In this document: positions 40,348-51,304 of the stretch, piece after piece
Layout: every line of letters starts with the position of its first letter
Position numbering within the stretch: position 1 is the first letter of the stretch
Source of the DNA: Pseudomonas taiwanensis
GTDB lineage: Bacteria > Pseudomonadota > Gammaproteobacteria > Pseudomonadales > Pseudomonadaceae
Length of the DNA: 64,000 bases
Assembly (NCBI RefSeq): GCF_013393345.1
Contig: NZ_QJRF01000070.1
Coordinates: forward strand, 237,577-301,576
Reading direction: 5' to 3'
Position numbers and translations under genes: made by a program
The notes under the pieces: generated by a model
What the model saw: the letters and a program-made list of their open reading frames with translations, nothing else
Database searches by the model: none
What the model was told of the DNA's origin: nothing

Positions 40348-40938
40348 CTATCCCAGGTGCTGCCAACAAGGAATGCCGAAACCGGCGAGCAACTCCGCCG
40401 TTTCCAGCAGCGGCAATCCCACTACCGCTGAATAACTGCCTTCAACGCGACTGACGAATACCGCACCCAGCCCCTGAATAGCGTAGCTGCCGGCCTTGTC
40501 GGCGGGTTCGCCGCTGGCCCAATAGGTTTCCAGCTCGGCTCGCGCGATGGGGCGGAAGCGCACCCGGCTCGCAACGACACGCGTTTCGCAGCGGTTCGCG
40601 GAGGCCAGGGCGATGGCGGTGAGCACTTCGTGCTCGCGGCCGGACAACAATTCGAGGGTCGCCAGGCCGTCGTCGCGATCGGCCGGCTTGCCGAGAATGC
40701 GACCCTCCAGCACAACCGCGGTATCCGCACCCAGCACGCAGGAGTCGCCAGGCTCGGCCAGGCTGGCGAGGCCGGCCAGCGCTTTCTCGCGGGCCAGGCG
40801 CTCGACGTAGGCCGAAGCGACTTCGTCAGGCTGGGCGGTTTCGTCGATGGAAGCGATCAGGGTGACATGGGGAACGCCGATCTGCGCCAGCAGTTCACGC
40901 CGGCGCGGCGACCCCGAAGCCAGGTACAGCGTGGCCAT
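40348..40938 (-). CDS. maf: Maf-family nucleoside triphosphate pyrophosphatase
   Basis: 196 residues. [16 protein letters not shown] at the N-terminus and [17 protein letters not shown] are Maf signatures; the [20 protein letters not shown] region groups it with the YhdE-type dTTP/UTP pyrophosphatases. House-cleans non-canonical or excess nucleotides and is classically found beside mreD and rng. Confidence 0.95.
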   Translation of the reverse strand: MATLYLASGSPRRRELLAQIGVPHVTLIASIDETAQPDEVASAYVERLAREKALAGLASLAEPGDSCVLGADTAVVLEGRILGKPADRDDGLATLELLSGREHEVLTAIALASANRCETRVVASRVRFRPIARAELETYWASGEPADKAGSYAIQGLGAVFVSRVEGSYSAVVGLPLLETAELLAGFGIPCWQHLG

Positions 40939-40989
40939 GCGGACTTCTCCCTGTCGAGGACAGAGGCTTGCGACATGGCCGCAAGCCGA

Positions 40990-41478
40990 TCAATTGACGT
41001 TGAGGCGGCGACTCGTACCGCGCAAGGCGGCGTATACCCAGGGCCATAGCAACGCGCTGACCAGTGCGGGCAGCAGGAAGACCAGGGTCGGGGGACGATT
41101 ACCGGTGAGGGCATTGAGCCACAGCTGTACCAGCTGGGCCAGACCGAAGACAACGAGCAGCACGAGGCACTGCTGCCACATGGGGAACATGCGCAGGCGT
41201 TGGTGCAGGGTCAGCACCAGGAATGTGATCAGGGCGAGGATGAGGGCGTTCTGCCCGAGCAGCGTGCCATACAGCACGTCCTCCGCCAGGCCCAGCAACC
41301 AGGCCGTGGTCATGCCCACGCGATGCGGCAGGGCGAGCGTCCAGTAGGTGAGGAAAAGCGCCAGCCAGAGCGGACGGCCGATTTCCATGAAGCTGGGGAT
41401 AGGGCCGACGCTGAGCACCAGGGCCAGGATCAGGCTGATCCATATGACCCAGCCGTTATTGGAGCGCTGGCCGACCAT
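40990..41478 (-). CDS. mreD: Rod shape-determining protein MreD
   Basis: 162 residues, five or so transmembrane helices in the inner membrane (for example VIWISLILALVLSVGPIP, CLVLLVVFGLAQLVQLWL). Part of the MreBCD-RodA elongasome. Start overlaps the mreC stop by one base. Confidence 0.95.
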   Translation of the reverse strand: MVGQRSNNGWVIWISLILALVLSVGPIPSFMEIGRPLWLALFLTYWTLALPHRVGMTTAWLLGLAEDVLYGTLLGQNALILALITFLVLTLHQRLRMFPMWQQCLVLLVVFGLAQLVQLWLNALTGNRPPTLVFLLPALVSALLWPWVYAALRGTSRRLNVN

Positions 41479-42548
41479 CAGTGACTCTCCTGGGTGTTCT
41501 GCGCGGCTGGCGGTTTATTCGGCACTGCGGGTGCGATAGCGGGCGCGGTAGCCGGAGCGGCCTGAGCGGCAGGCGCTGCGGGAGTGCTGCCAGCAGCCGG
41601 GACCTGCGCTGCCGGTACAGCCGGTGCAGCCGGAGCGGTCGTGCCGTCGGGTGCCGGCTGGCCAGCCGCTTCGCGATCGGCCGCTTCCTGGGCCTTGGCC
41701 GCAGCGTTGGCGCGCTCTTCGGGGCTGCGTGTATCGGTGAACACCAGCAGCATGTAGCGGCTGCGGTTCAGTGCAGCGGTCGGGACGGCGCGAACGATGG
41801 CGAAAGGCTGGCCGGAGTCATGAATGACTTCCTTGACCGTCGCTACCGGGTAGCCAGCCGGGAAGCGCTGGCCAAGACCGGAGCTCACCAGCAGGTCGCC
41901 TTCCTTGATATCGGCGGTGTCCGCAACGTGACGCAGTTCGAGCCGCTCGGGGTTGCCGGTGCCGCTGGCGATGGCGCGCAGGCCGTTGCGATTCACCTGC
42001 ACCGGGATGCTGTGGGTGATATCGGTCAACAGGAGTACGCGAGCGGTATAGGGCATCACCTCGACCACCTGGCCCATCAGGCCACGGGCATCGAGCACCG
42101 GCTGACCGAGGAACACGCCGTCCTTCTCGCCCTTGTCGATGAGGATGCGGTGGGTGAAGGGATTGGGGTCTACGCCGATCAGCTCGCCCACCAGGACTTT
42201 TTCATCCACGAGGGCGGAGGAGTTGAGCAGCTCGCGCAGCCGCACGTTCTGCTCGGTAAGGGTCGCCAGCTTCTGCAGGCGGCGCTGCATCAACAGGGCT
42301 TCGGCCTTGAGCTTCTCGTTCTCGGCAATCAGCGTGCTGCGGCTGGTGAACTGGTCGCTGACGCCATCCCAGGCACGGACCGGCAGATCAGCCAGCCAAT
42401 AGAAAGGCGTGAGTACCAGCCCCATCTGACCGCGCATGGGCTTGAGAGTGTCGAAACGGGCATCGACCACCATCAGTGCAGCCGAGAGCACGGCGAACAC
42501 CAGAAGGCGTACGCCGAGCGAAGGTCCCTTGGTGAATAGCGGCTTGAT
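41478..42548 (-). CDS. mreC: Rod shape-determining protein MreC, probable AUC start
   Basis: Periplasmic organiser of the elongasome: N-terminal membrane helix, coiled coil (ENEKLKAEALLMQRRLQKLA), beta domains, then a ~65-residue Pro/Ala-rich low-complexity tail. The canonical GTG at 42500 would cut into the membrane helix and has no ribosome-binding site. The frame upstream encodes IKPLFTKGPSLGVRLL, the expected MreC N-terminus, up to a TAG eight codons... more exactly three codons above the ATC. The only reasonable start in that stretch is ATC at 42548-42546, preceded by TAGGAG with six bases between. I therefore place the start there (356 residues); the 5' end is tentative. Confidence 0.85.
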   Translation of the reverse strand: MKPLFTKGPSLGVRLLVFAVLSAALMVVDARFDTLKPMRGQMGLVLTPFYWLADLPVRAWDGVSDQFTSRSTLIAENEKLKAEALLMQRRLQKLATLTEQNVRLRELLNSSALVDEKVLVGELIGVDPNPFTHRILIDKGEKDGVFLGQPVLDARGLMGQVVEVMPYTARVLLLTDITHSIPVQVNRNGLRAIASGTGNPERLELRHVADTADIKEGDLLVSSGLGQRFPAGYPVATVKEVIHDSGQPFAIVRAVPTAALNRSRYMLLVFTDTRSPEERANAAAKAQEAADREAAGQPAPDGTTAPAAPAVPAAQVPAAGSTPAAPAAQAAPATAPAIAPAVPNKPPAAQNTQESH

Positions 42549-42580
42549 GGCCCGCTCCTATGGCTATGCGCTCTCCAACC

Positions 42581-43630
<1,050 letters not shown>

Positions 43631-43662
43631 CTAGGCAACGCGTGGGTAAAAAAGTGCGGCAA

Positions 43663-43691
43663 ACTCTAACAATGACAGGGATTTTGGGCAA
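43663..43691 (-). promoter_or_regulatory. Candidate mreB promoter
   Basis: On the minus strand TTGCCC (43691-43686), a 17-base spacer and TAGAGT (43668-43663), 45 bases before the mreB ATG. No clear promoter for gatC is seen in the rest of the 218-base gap apart from an AT-rich patch at 43700-43710. Confidence 0.5.
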
Positions 43692-43836
43692 GGCGCCGAT
43701 ATGTTAAATTGCCTGTTTTTCCGGGCCAGCAAGGCCCATCATCGCGGCCTTTGACCGCCCGTTCGCAGCACCGTTCCCCGCTCGATTCCCGCACGGTCGA
43801 CTGCCCACGCAGGCCGCTTCTAGTTGGAGACCCCCG

Positions 43837-44124
43837 ATGGCGCTTGAACGCTCCGACGTGGAAAAAATCGCCCATCTCGCCCGACTGGGCCTGAACGAGG
43901 CCGATATCCCGCGTACCACCGAGACCCTGAACAACATCCTCGGCCTGATTGACGCCATGCAAGCGGTGGATACCGACGGTATCGATCCCATGGCCCACCC
44001 CCTCGACGCCACCCAGCGCCTGCGCGCCGACAGCGTCACCGAGGAAAATCGTCGCGACGCCTACCAGGCCATCGCACCGGCCGTCGAAAACGGCCTGTAC
44101 CTCGTGCCCAAAGTCATCGAATAA
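43837..44124 (+). CDS. gatC: Aspartyl/glutamyl-tRNA amidotransferase subunit C
   Basis: 95 residues. [19 protein letters not shown] and [19 protein letters not shown] are typical of GatC, the stabilising belt around GatA and GatB in the complex that converts misacylated Glu-tRNA-Gln/Asp-tRNA-Asn. GGAG ribosome-binding site; first gene of gatCAB. Confidence 0.97.
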   Translation: MALERSDVEKIAHLARLGLNEADIPRTTETLNNILGLIDAMQAVDTDGIDPMAHPLDATQRLRADSVTEENRRDAYQAIAPAVENGLYLVPKVIE

Positions 44125-44138
44125 GGAAAGGGTTTCCC

Positions 44139-45590
44139 ATGCATCAACTGACCCTCGCCGAGATCGCCCGCGGCCTCGCCGCCAAGGAATTCTCCGCTGA
44201 AGAGCTGACCCGCGGCCTGCTCGCGCGCATCCACCAGCTCGATCCGCAATTGAACAGCTTCATCAGCATCACCGACGAACCGGCCATCGAACAGGCCAAG
44301 GCAGCCGACGCACGGCGTGCCACCGGTGAGCAAGGCGCCCTGCTCGGTGCGCCGATCGCCCACAAGGACCTGTTCTGCACCGAAGGCGTGCTGACCAGCT
44401 GCGCCTCGAAAATCCTCAGCGGTTTCAAGGCCCCCTACGACGCCACCGTGGTCGCGCGCCTCAAGGCCGCCGGCGCGGTCAGCCTCGGCAAGCTGAACAT
44501 GGACGAGTTCGCCATGGGCTCCTCCAACGAATCCAGCCACTACGGCGCGGTGAAGAACCCCTGGGCGCTGGACCGCGTTCCTGGCGGCTCCTCGGGTGGC
44601 TCCGCCGCGGCAGTCGCCGCGCGCCTGGTGCCCGCCGCCACCGGCACCGACACTGGCGGCTCGATCCGCCAGCCGGCAGCCTTCACCAACCTCACCGGCA
44701 TCAAGCCTACCTACGGCCGGGTTTCCCGCTGGGGCATGATCGCCTACGCCTCCAGCCTCGATCAGGGCGGCCCGCTGGCCCGTACCGCCGAGGACTGCGC
44801 GTTGATCCTCGGCGCCATTGCCGGCTTCGATCCCAAGGACTCCACCAGCGTCGACCAACCGGTCGATGACTACCTCGCCGGCCTGAACCAGCCGCTGGCC
44901 GGCCTGCGCATCGGCCTGCCGAAAGAGTATTTCGGTGCCGGCCTCGACAGCCGCATCGCCGACGCCGTGATGGCGGTGGTCGAGGAGCTGAAGAAGCTCG
45001 GCGCCAGCGTAAAGGAAATCAGCCTGCCGAACATGCAGCACGCCATTCCGGCCTACTACGTGATCGCCCCGGCGGAAGCGTCCTCCAACCTGTCCCGCTT
45101 CGACGGCGTGCGCTTCGGCTATCGCTGCGAGAACCCGCAGAACCTGGAAGACCTGTACAAACGCTCCCGCGCCGAAGGTTTCGGCGCCGAAGTGAAGCGT
45201 CGCATCATGGTCGGCACCTACGCCCTGTCGGCCGGCTATTACGACGCGTACTACCTGAAGGCACAGAAGATCCGTCGCCTGATCAAGAACGACTTCGTCA
45301 GCGCCTTTGGTGAGGTCGACGTGATCCTCGGCCCGACTACGCCGAACCCGGCCTGGAAACTCGGCGAGAAGAGCAATGACCCCGTCGCCCAGTACCTGGA
45401 AGACATCTACACCATCACCGCCAACCTGGCGGGCGTGCCGGGGCTCTCCATGCCCGCCGGCTTCATCGATGGCCTGCCGGTCGGCGTGCAGCTGCTGGCG
45501 CCCTACTTCCAGGAAAGCCGCCTGCTCAACGTCGCCCACCAGTACCAGCAGGCGACCGATTGGCACAAACGCGCTCCGGCCGGATTCTGA
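44139..45590 (+). CDS. gatA: Aspartyl/glutamyl-tRNA amidotransferase subunit A
   Basis: 483 residues, amidase-signature family. The Ser-cis-Ser-Lys triad is Lys76 (APIAHKDLF), Ser151 ([11 protein letters not shown]) and Ser175 ([12 protein letters not shown]). Releases ammonia from glutamine or asparagine for GatB. Fifteen bases after gatC, twelve before gatB. Confidence 0.98.
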   Translation: MHQLTLAEIARGLAAKEFSAEELTRGLLARIHQLDPQLNSFISITDEPAIEQAKAADARRATGEQGALLGAPIAHKDLFCTEGVLTSCASKILSGFKAPYDATVVARLKAAGAVSLGKLNMDEFAMGSSNESSHYGAVKNPWALDRVPGGSSGGSAAAVAARLVPAATGTDTGGSIRQPAAFTNLTGIKPTYGRVSRWGMIAYASSLDQGGPLARTAEDCALILGAIAGFDPKDSTSVDQPVDDYLAGLNQPLAGLRIGLPKEYFGAGLDSRIADAVMAVVEELKKLGASVKEISLPNMQHAIPAYYVIAPAEASSNLSRFDGVRFGYRCENPQNLEDLYKRSRAEGFGAEVKRRIMVGTYALSAGYYDAYYLKAQKIRRLIKNDFVSAFGEVDVILGPTTPNPAWKLGEKSNDPVAQYLEDIYTITANLAGVPGLSMPAGFIDGLPVGVQLLAPYFQESRLLNVAHQYQQATDWHKRAPAGF

Positions 45591-45601
45591 GGACCACTCA
45601 C

Positions 45602-47047
45602 ATGCAATGGGAAACAGTGATCGGGCTGGAAATCCACGCACAGCTCAGCACCCAATCGAAGATTTTCTCCGGCAGCGCCACGACCTTCGGCGCCGAGCCC
45701 AACACCCAGGCCAGCCTGGTTGACCTCGGCATGCCCGGCACCCTTCCGGTGTTGAACGCCGAAGCGGTTCGCATGGCCTGCAAGTTCGGCCTGGCCATCG
45801 ACGCCGAAATCGCCGGGAAGAACGTCTTCGCCCGCAAGAACTACTTCTATCCGGACCTGCCCAAGGGCTACCAGACCAGCCAGATGGACCTGCCGATCGT
45901 CGGCAAGGGCCACCTGGACATTACTCTGGAAGACGGCACCGTCCGGCGCATCGGCATTACCCGCGCACACCTGGAAGAAGACGCCGGCAAGAGCCTGCAC
46001 GAAGACTTCCACGGCATGAGTGGCATCGACCTGAACCGCGCGGGCACCCCTCTGCTGGAAATCGTTTCCGAGCCGGACATCCGCAGTGCCAAGGAAGCGG
46101 TGGCCTATGTCAAGGCCATCCACGCCCTGGTCCGCTACCTCGGCATCTGCGACGGCAACATGGCCGAAGGCTCCCTGCGTTGCGACTGCAACGTCTCGGT
46201 TCGCCCGAAAGGCCAGGAAGCCTTCGGCACCCGCGCCGAGATCAAGAACGTCAACTCGTTCCGCTTCATCGAAAAGGCCATCAACCACGAGATCCAGCGT
46301 CAGATCGAGCTGATCGAGGATGGTGGCAAGGTGGTACAGGAAACTCGCCTGTACGACCCGAACAAGGACGAAACCCGCTCCATGCGCAGCAAGGAAGAAG
46401 CCAACGACTACCGTTACTTCCCCTGCCCCGACCTGCTGCCAGTGGTGATCGAGCAGAGCTTCCTCGACGAGGTGCGCGCCCAGTTGCCGGAGCTGCCGGT
46501 GCAGAAGCGCGAACGCTTCGAGAGCCAGTTCGGCCTATCCACCTACGACGCCACGGTGCTCGCTGCCAGCCGCGAATTGGCCGATTACTTCGAGGCCGTC
46601 CAATCGGTCTGCGGCGACGCCAAGCTGGCCGCCAACTGGGTGATGGGTGAGCTCTCCAGCCTGCTCAACAAGGACGGCCTGGAGATCGAGCAATCGCCGG
46701 TTTCCGCCGAGCACCTGGGCGGCATGATCCTGCGCATCAAGGACAACACCATCTCCGGCAAGATCGCCAAGATGGTCTTCGAAGCCATGGCCGCCGGCGA
46801 AGGTTCTGCCGACGAGATCATCGAGAAGAAGGGCCTGAAGCAGGTCACCGACACCGGTGCCATCGATTCCATGCTGGACGAAGTGCTGGCTGCCAACGCC
46901 GCCCAGGTCGAGCAGTATCGCGCCAGCGACGAAGCCAAGCGCGGCAAGATGTTCGGCTTCTTCGTCGGTCAGGCGATGAAGGCTTCCAAGGGTAAGGCCA
47001 ACCCCGGCCAAGTGAACGATTTGCTCAAGAAGAAGCTCGAAGGCTGA
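45602..47047 (+). CDS. gatB: Aspartyl/glutamyl-tRNA amidotransferase subunit B
   Basis: 481 residues from ATG 45602 ([15 protein letters not shown]); the frame is open 14 codons upstream into gatA, without support. [17 protein letters not shown], a zinc-binding-like CDCNVSVRP region and the C-terminal YqeY-like tail (from about residue 330) are present. Kinase/transamidase subunit of GatCAB. Followed by a terminator that overlaps the leader of the next gene. Confidence 0.98.
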   Translation: MQWETVIGLEIHAQLSTQSKIFSGSATTFGAEPNTQASLVDLGMPGTLPVLNAEAVRMACKFGLAIDAEIAGKNVFARKNYFYPDLPKGYQTSQMDLPIVGKGHLDITLEDGTVRRIGITRAHLEEDAGKSLHEDFHGMSGIDLNRAGTPLLEIVSEPDIRSAKEAVAYVKAIHALVRYLGICDGNMAEGSLRCDCNVSVRPKGQEAFGTRAEIKNVNSFRFIEKAINHEIQRQIELIEDGGKVVQETRLYDPNKDETRSMRSKEEANDYRYFPCPDLLPVVIEQSFLDEVRAQLPELPVQKRERFESQFGLSTYDATVLAASRELADYFEAVQSVCGDAKLAANWVMGELSSLLNKDGLEIEQSPVSAEHLGGMILRIKDNTISGKIAKMVFEAMAAGEGSADEIIEKKGLKQVTDTGAIDSMLDEVLAANAAQVEQYRASDEAKRGKMFGFFVGQAMKASKGKANPGQVNDLLKKKLEG

Positions 47048-47061
47048 AACACCCTTTGAGG

Positions 47062-47085
47062 ACGCCGGGCATGCCCGGCGTTTTC
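47062..47085 (+). terminator. Terminator after gatB
   Basis: Perfect 20-bp palindrome ACGCCGGGC-AT-GCCCGGCGT followed by TTTC. Only 19 bases before the next start codon, so some readthrough is likely. Confidence 0.8.
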
Positions 47086-47103
47086 TTGTCCGAGGCATGC
47101 ACG

Positions 47104-47493
47104 ATGTTTCGATCCCCGTTCTGGGTTCCCACGTTCGCCCTTCTGCTCGCAGGTTGCAGCACCTCCCCCTTTGGTGGCGGTGACAGCACGTCCGGCCACG
47201 GCTATCGCGCCGAAGGCAAGGCCTCCTATTACGGCTCCCGCCACCATGGTCGGCGCACGGCAAGTGGAGAGCGCTTCGACCAGCATGCCCTCACGGCCGC
47301 CCATCGCACGCTGCCTTTCGGTACCCGGGTGAAAGTGACCAACCTCAATAACGACCGCACGGTGGTGGTTCGCATCAACGATCGCGGCCCGCATATCCGT
47401 GGCCGGATCATCGACCTGTCGCGCGAAGCGGCCGAACGGCTGGGTATGCTGCGGGCCGGCGTGGCCCCCGTGCGCGTGGAATCCCTCGACTGA
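47104..47493 (+). CDS. RlpA-like lipoprotein (double-psi beta-barrel)
   Basis: 129 residues from ATG 47104 (MFRSPFW; GAGG upstream). Lipobox LLLAGC gives a lipidated Cys at about residue 17. The rest is one RlpA-type double-psi beta-barrel: [53 protein letters not shown]. It lacks the C-terminal SPOR domain of canonical RlpA, so septal targeting through denuded glycan is not expected. RlpA of P. aeruginosa is a lytic transglycosylase; activity here is inferred. Confidence 0.9.
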   Translation: MFRSPFWVPTFALLLAGCSTSPFGGGDSTSGHGYRAEGKASYYGSRHHGRRTASGERFDQHALTAAHRTLPFGTRVKVTNLNNDRTVVVRINDRGPHIRGRIIDLSREAAERLGMLRAGVAPVRVESLD

Positions 47494-47506
47494 CTGGAGA
47501 ATCACA

Positions 47507-47884
47507 ATGAGCGAAGAACGCAAACCCGGACTGCAAGTGCGCCGCGAAGTCATGGGCGACGCCTTCGTCGACCGCGCCCTGGGCAATGCCACCGAGTTCA
47601 CCCAGCCGCTGCAGGACTTCGTCAACGAACATGCCTGGGGTGGTGTCTGGAACCGCGAAGGCCTGCCGCGCAAGACCCGCAGCCTGATCACCCTCGCCGC
47701 GCTCACCGCGCTGAAGTGCCCGCAAGAGCTGAAGGGCCATGTGCGAGGCGCGCTGAACAATGGCTGCACGGTGGAGGAAATCCGTGAAGCGCTGCTGCAC
47801 TGCGCCGTCTACGCAGGCGTCCCTGCCGCTATCGATGCCTTCCGCGCCGCGCAGGAAGTCATCGACGGCTACCAGAAGGCCTGA
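47507..47884 (+). CDS. Carboxymuconolactone decarboxylase family protein
   Basis: 125 residues from ATG 47507 (MSEERKPGLQ; GGAG upstream). The PcaC/CMD fold is clear: LPRKTRSLITLAALTALK, ELKGHVRGALNNGCTVEEI and LLHCAVYAGVPAAIDAF. No AhpD-like CxxC is present. There is no protocatechuate pathway around it, so a true 4-carboxymuconolactone role is doubtful; substrate unknown. Fourteen bases after the RlpA-like gene. Confidence 0.9.
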   Translation: MSEERKPGLQVRREVMGDAFVDRALGNATEFTQPLQDFVNEHAWGGVWNREGLPRKTRSLITLAALTALKCPQELKGHVRGALNNGCTVEEIREALLHCAVYAGVPAAIDAFRAAQEVIDGYQKA

Positions 47885-47892
47885 CATTTTTC

Positions 47893-47989
47893 GTAGGGTG
47901 AGCCGGGCGGCGTTCCGCTTCAGCCCACCTTGCCCTGCCTTCGCCCAAGCCCACCCTCAATAAACAGCGTGGGCTGAAGCCCACCCTAC
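47893..47989. repeat. Palindromic intergenic repeat (GTAGGGTG...CACCCTAC)
   Basis: Outer arms GTAGGGTG (47893-47900) and CACCCTAC (47982-47989); inner arms CTTCAGCCCAC (47919-47929) and GTGGGCTGAAG (47969-47979). It fills the gap between two convergent genes and is of a kind common in pseudomonads. Confidence 0.7.
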
Positions 47990-47992
47990 TGC

Positions 47993-48934
47993 TCAGATCC
48001 AGCCAGCCCACTGCAACAGGAAAAGGCCGATATTGGTGGTCACCACGGCCGCCAGAGTGGTCATCACGATGATGGCCGCCGCCAGCTCATGGTTGGCGTT
48101 CACCGCACGAGCCATTACGAAACTTGCCGCCGCGGTCGGGCTGGCGAAGTAGAGGAAGAGGATCGCCAGGTCCGCCTCGCGGAACCCGCACAGCCAGGCG
48201 CCGAAGGTCGCCAGGATCGGCAGCCAGACCATTTTCATCAGGCTGGCACTGACGGCGATCTTGCCGCTGGAGCGCAGGGACGCCAGCGAGAGGGTGCCAC
48301 CGATGCAGATCAGCGCCAGTGGCAGGGTCATCTGCGCGAAGTATTCGCCCGAGGTCATCAGCCATTTCGGCAGCGGCAATTCCCAGTACGCGACCGGAAT
48401 CGCCACCAGTACGCCGATGATCAGCGGGTTGCTGATGATGCTTCTGGCGAGGCTCAGCGGGTCACTCTTGGCATTCGGACTGTAGATCGCCAGGACGATC
48501 GACGAGAGGGTGTTGTAGCTGAGGATCACCACCGCGCCGAGGATACTGCCCACTGACAGGCCGTAGTCGCCGTACATGCTGGTGGCCAGGGCCAGGCCGA
48601 CAATGCCGTTGTTACCGCGGAAGGCGCCCTGAGTGTAGATGCCGCGATCCTCCACCGGACAGCGCAGGATGGCCCAGCCCCAACCAAGCAAAAAGCAGAG
48701 GATCGTCGCTGCGACGAAGTAGGCGAGCAGCGCCGGCTGCAATGCCGTGCGCAGGTCCGCCTGGACGATCCCGAGGAACAGCAGGGTCGGCATCGTGCCC
48801 TTGAACACCAGCGACGACGCGGTGTTGATGAAGGAGTCGTCGATCCAGCGCAGGCGCTTGAGGCCAACACCCAGGAACAGCATGGAAAACACCGGCGCGG
48901 TGATGCTGAGGGTCTGCTGGACGACGGCGAGCAT
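47993..48934 (-). CDS. AEC-family (auxin efflux carrier) membrane transporter
   Basis: 313 residues, about ten transmembrane helices in two halves (TAPVFSMLFLGVGLKRLRWI at the N-terminus; FRGNNGIVGLALATSMYGDYG; SPTAAASFVMARAVNANHELA in the second half). AEC proteins in bacteria carry malate, malonate or amino acids; the substrate here cannot be told. Single gene flanked by two repeats. As I recall PAO1, other genes occupy the region between the RlpA-like gene and roxR, so this part is variable. Confidence 0.88.
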   Translation of the reverse strand: MLAVVQQTLSITAPVFSMLFLGVGLKRLRWIDDSFINTASSLVFKGTMPTLLFLGIVQADLRTALQPALLAYFVAATILCFLLGWGWAILRCPVEDRGIYTQGAFRGNNGIVGLALATSMYGDYGLSVGSILGAVVILSYNTLSSIVLAIYSPNAKSDPLSLARSIISNPLIIGVLVAIPVAYWELPLPKWLMTSGEYFAQMTLPLALICIGGTLSLASLRSSGKIAVSASLMKMVWLPILATFGAWLCGFREADLAILFLYFASPTAAASFVMARAVNANHELAAAIIVMTTLAAVVTTNIGLFLLQWAGWI

Positions 48935-49000
48935 GGGGCAACCTTGGCGGCGGAAATAGTTAGGCGGCTAAGGATACCAATAGCGGAGGGGAAATTACCT

Positions 49001-49096
49001 TGTAGGGGCGAATTCATTCGCCAAGGGACACGCAGTGTCCCCAAAGGACCTCAGGGCAAGCCTACGGCCTGCTTAGCGAATGAATTCGCCCCCACA
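49001..49096. repeat. Palindromic repeat family A, copy 1
   Basis: 96-bp element with terminal inverted repeats: TGTAGGGGCGAATTCATTCG on the left, and on the right its reverse complement CGAATGAATTCGCCCCCACA with one mismatch. Inner sequence is GC-rich and itself partly palindromic (GGACACGCAGTGTCC). It sits just downstream of roxR on the minus strand. Confidence 0.85.
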
Positions 49097-49118
49097 AAGA
49101 ACAAGCGAATGCGTGCGA

Positions 49119-49679
49119 TCAGCGGCGCACAGGACGCTTCTGCAGTTTGCGCTGCAAGGTCCGGCGGTGCATGCCCAGGGCGCGGGCAGTGGCGGAGATG
49201 TTGCCGTCATGCTCGGCCAGCACACGCTGGATGTGCTCCCACTGCAGGCGATCCACCGACATCGGGTTTTCCGGCACCAGGCTGTCCAGGTCGGCGTGCT
49301 CCGAGAGCAGCGCCGTCAGCACATCGTCGGCGTCAGCCGGCTTGCACAGGTAGTTGGTGGCACCACGCTTGATGGCTTCCACGGCGGTGGCGATGCTCGA
49401 ATAGCCGGTAAGAATCACCACGCGCATTTCCGGGTCCAGCTCCAGCAGCTTGGGCAGCAGCACCAGGCCGGAATCCCCGTCCATCTTCAGGTCGAGCACG
49501 GCGTAGTCGGGCAGGTCATCCTTGGCCAGCACCAGGCCTTCTTCAGCGGAGCCGGCAACCGAAACGCGCAGGCCGCGACGGGCCATCGCCCGGGCCATCA
49601 CACGGGTGAAGGTGGCGTCGTCGTCCACCAGCAGCAGATGGGGTTGTTCTTCGCCTTCGATCAGGGGTTCGTCAGTCAT
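49119..49679 (-). CDS. roxR: Response regulator RoxR (RegA/ActR family)
   Basis: 186 residues: receiver domain with phospho-acceptor Asp63 (AVLDLKMDGDSG) and a C-terminal Fis-type helix-turn-helix (SATARALGMHRRTLQRKL). The short RegA/PrrA-type layout, without an AAA+ domain. In Pseudomonas RoxSR controls terminal oxidases such as the cyanide-insensitive CIO and responds to respiratory inhibition. Twenty-four bases after roxS. Confidence 0.94.
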   Translation of the reverse strand: MTDEPLIEGEEQPHLLLVDDDATFTRVMARAMARRGLRVSVAGSAEEGLVLAKDDLPDYAVLDLKMDGDSGLVLLPKLLELDPEMRVVILTGYSSIATAVEAIKRGATNYLCKPADADDVLTALLSEHADLDSLVPENPMSVDRLQWEHIQRVLAEHDGNISATARALGMHRRTLQRKLQKRPVRR

Positions 49680-49703
49680 CTCGCTTCCTCTTCGTCAAGG
49701 CAC

Positions 49704-50960
49704 TCAGGCGACGCCGTAGCTGCGCGGCAGACGCAACTCGGTCAGGGTGCCGCCTTCTTCATGGTTATAAAGTTTAACCGTACCGCCGGCTCGGGTAACG
49801 CTGGCCTGGCTCAGGAACAGGCCAAGGCCGAAGCCCTTGCCTTTGGTGGTGAAGAAAGGCCGGCCAATCTGTTCGGCAATTGCCAGGGGGACGCCGGCAC
49901 CGTGATCACGGATGGTCAGGATCATCCACTGATGATCCCAGTTCACGCGGATGTCGAGCTTTTCCGGGCAGGCATCAGCAGCGTTATTGAGCAGATTCAG
50001 CAGCGCTTGGCTCAGGTCCGCTGGCGGCTTCAGCCGGGGCGCCACACCGAGGCCCATGCACTGGTAGCGATAGGTCGCTTCAGGGCGCATCAGGTGCCAG
50101 CGATTGAGGGTGACCTCCAGCCATTCGATCACCGACTGCTCCACCACCGCCTGGCGACGATCCGCCTCGGCGGCGCGCACCAGATGCTGCAGGGTGTCCT
50201 TGCAGAGCATCACCTGCTCCTGCAGCAGGGCGAGGTCGTCCTGCAGGCCGGGCTTGTCGCCATACTCCTGGCGCAGCTCCTTGAGCAGCACGCTCATGGT
50301 CGCCAGCGGGGTGCCGAGCTCATGGGCGGCACCGGCGGCCTGGGTGGCCACGGCCAGCAGTTGCTGGTCGCGCATGCTTTCCTCGCGACGCACCGCCTGC
50401 GACTGGTCCTGCCGGCGCAGTTCTTCGGCCATGCGGGCCACGAAGAAGGTGATCAGCGCCGCGGCCAGGGCGAAGCTCAGCCACATGCCATAAATCAGCA
50501 GGGATTCCCGCTGGCCGGTGGGCATCTCCAAGGGATGGAACAGCACCAGCAGCAGCGTGTAGGCCGCCAGGGCGAGGCCGGCGAGGGTGAGCGTATAGAG
50601 CCAGGGCAGCGTCGCTGCGGCGATGGTCAGCGGCACGAGGTAATAGGAGACGAAGGGGTTGGTGGAGCCCCCGGAGAAATACAGCAGCACGCTGTGGATA
50701 ACCAGGTCGAAGCCGAGCTGGACCGAGTATTCCAGCTCCGTCACCGGCCAGGGGCCGCGCAGGCGCAATGCCGTGCCGACGCAAAGCACCAGCGAGACGC
50801 CGAGGGTCAGGCTCAGGGCGATCCAGGGCAACTGCAGCAGTTGAGCCTTGTAGGCAAGGCCCACCGAACCGGCCTGGGCGGCCAGGACGAGGATGCGGAT
50901 CAGGGTCAGCCGCAGGAGGTTCTGGCGGCTGGCAGACAGTAGTTGTACGGGTTCTAGCAT
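49704..50960 (-). CDS. roxS: Redox-sensing histidine kinase RoxS (RegB family)
   Basis: 418 residues from ATG 50960 (MLEPVQLL), GGGAG upstream; 21 further codons are open but unsupported. Six transmembrane helices, with a GGSTNPF segment (residues 97-103) matching the quinone-binding heptapeptide region of RegB. H-box His213 (AAHELGTPLAT), N-box LLNLLNNAADA, G-box GKGFGLGLFLS. Cys253 (QVMLCKDTL) sits where RegB carries its redox cysteine. These RegB features support a redox-sensing role by family. Confidence 0.93.
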   Translation of the reverse strand: MLEPVQLLSASRQNLLRLTLIRILVLAAQAGSVGLAYKAQLLQLPWIALSLTLGVSLVLCVGTALRLRGPWPVTELEYSVQLGFDLVIHSVLLYFSGGSTNPFVSYYLVPLTIAAATLPWLYTLTLAGLALAAYTLLLVLFHPLEMPTGQRESLLIYGMWLSFALAAALITFFVARMAEELRRQDQSQAVRREESMRDQQLLAVATQAAGAAHELGTPLATMSVLLKELRQEYGDKPGLQDDLALLQEQVMLCKDTLQHLVRAAEADRRQAVVEQSVIEWLEVTLNRWHLMRPEATYRYQCMGLGVAPRLKPPADLSQALLNLLNNAADACPEKLDIRVNWDHQWMILTIRDHGAGVPLAIAEQIGRPFFTTKGKGFGLGLFLSQASVTRAGGTVKLYNHEEGGTLTELRLPRSYGVA

Positions 50961-51065
50961 GGACACTCCCAGGAATCGCCGGAGTATAACCAAGGCACGT
51001 GCCGCACCGCCTCTGTGCGGCAACTCGCCGCAGCAGATCCGCGCCGGGGACGTTTAGGGAACTTC

Positions 51066-51158
51066 TGTGGGGGCGAATTCATTCGCTAAGGGACGCGGAG
51101 CGGCCCACACCATCCGGGCAGGCCTGCGACCTGCATAGAGAATGAATTCGCCCCCACA
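51066..51158. repeat. Palindromic repeat family A, copy 2
   Basis: 93-bp element with the same ends as the copy at 49001: TGTGGGGGCGAATTCATTCG on the left, and AATGAATTCGCCCCCACA on the right. It lies in the 344-base gap between divergent roxS and the SIMPL-domain gene (50961-51304), in which I see no gene. Confidence 0.85.
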
Positions 51159-51304
51159 CGGCACTTAGCCACCGCCACTCTGGAACATCCGTCCCGATTT
51201 CTGGTCAATTTGCGTCGCTGTTAACCCGAATGGCCGTTTACCCTCGTCCAATACGGAGAATCACCGCGCAACCCGCGCGGCAACCTGTCCCACAAGGAGT
51301 TGTC

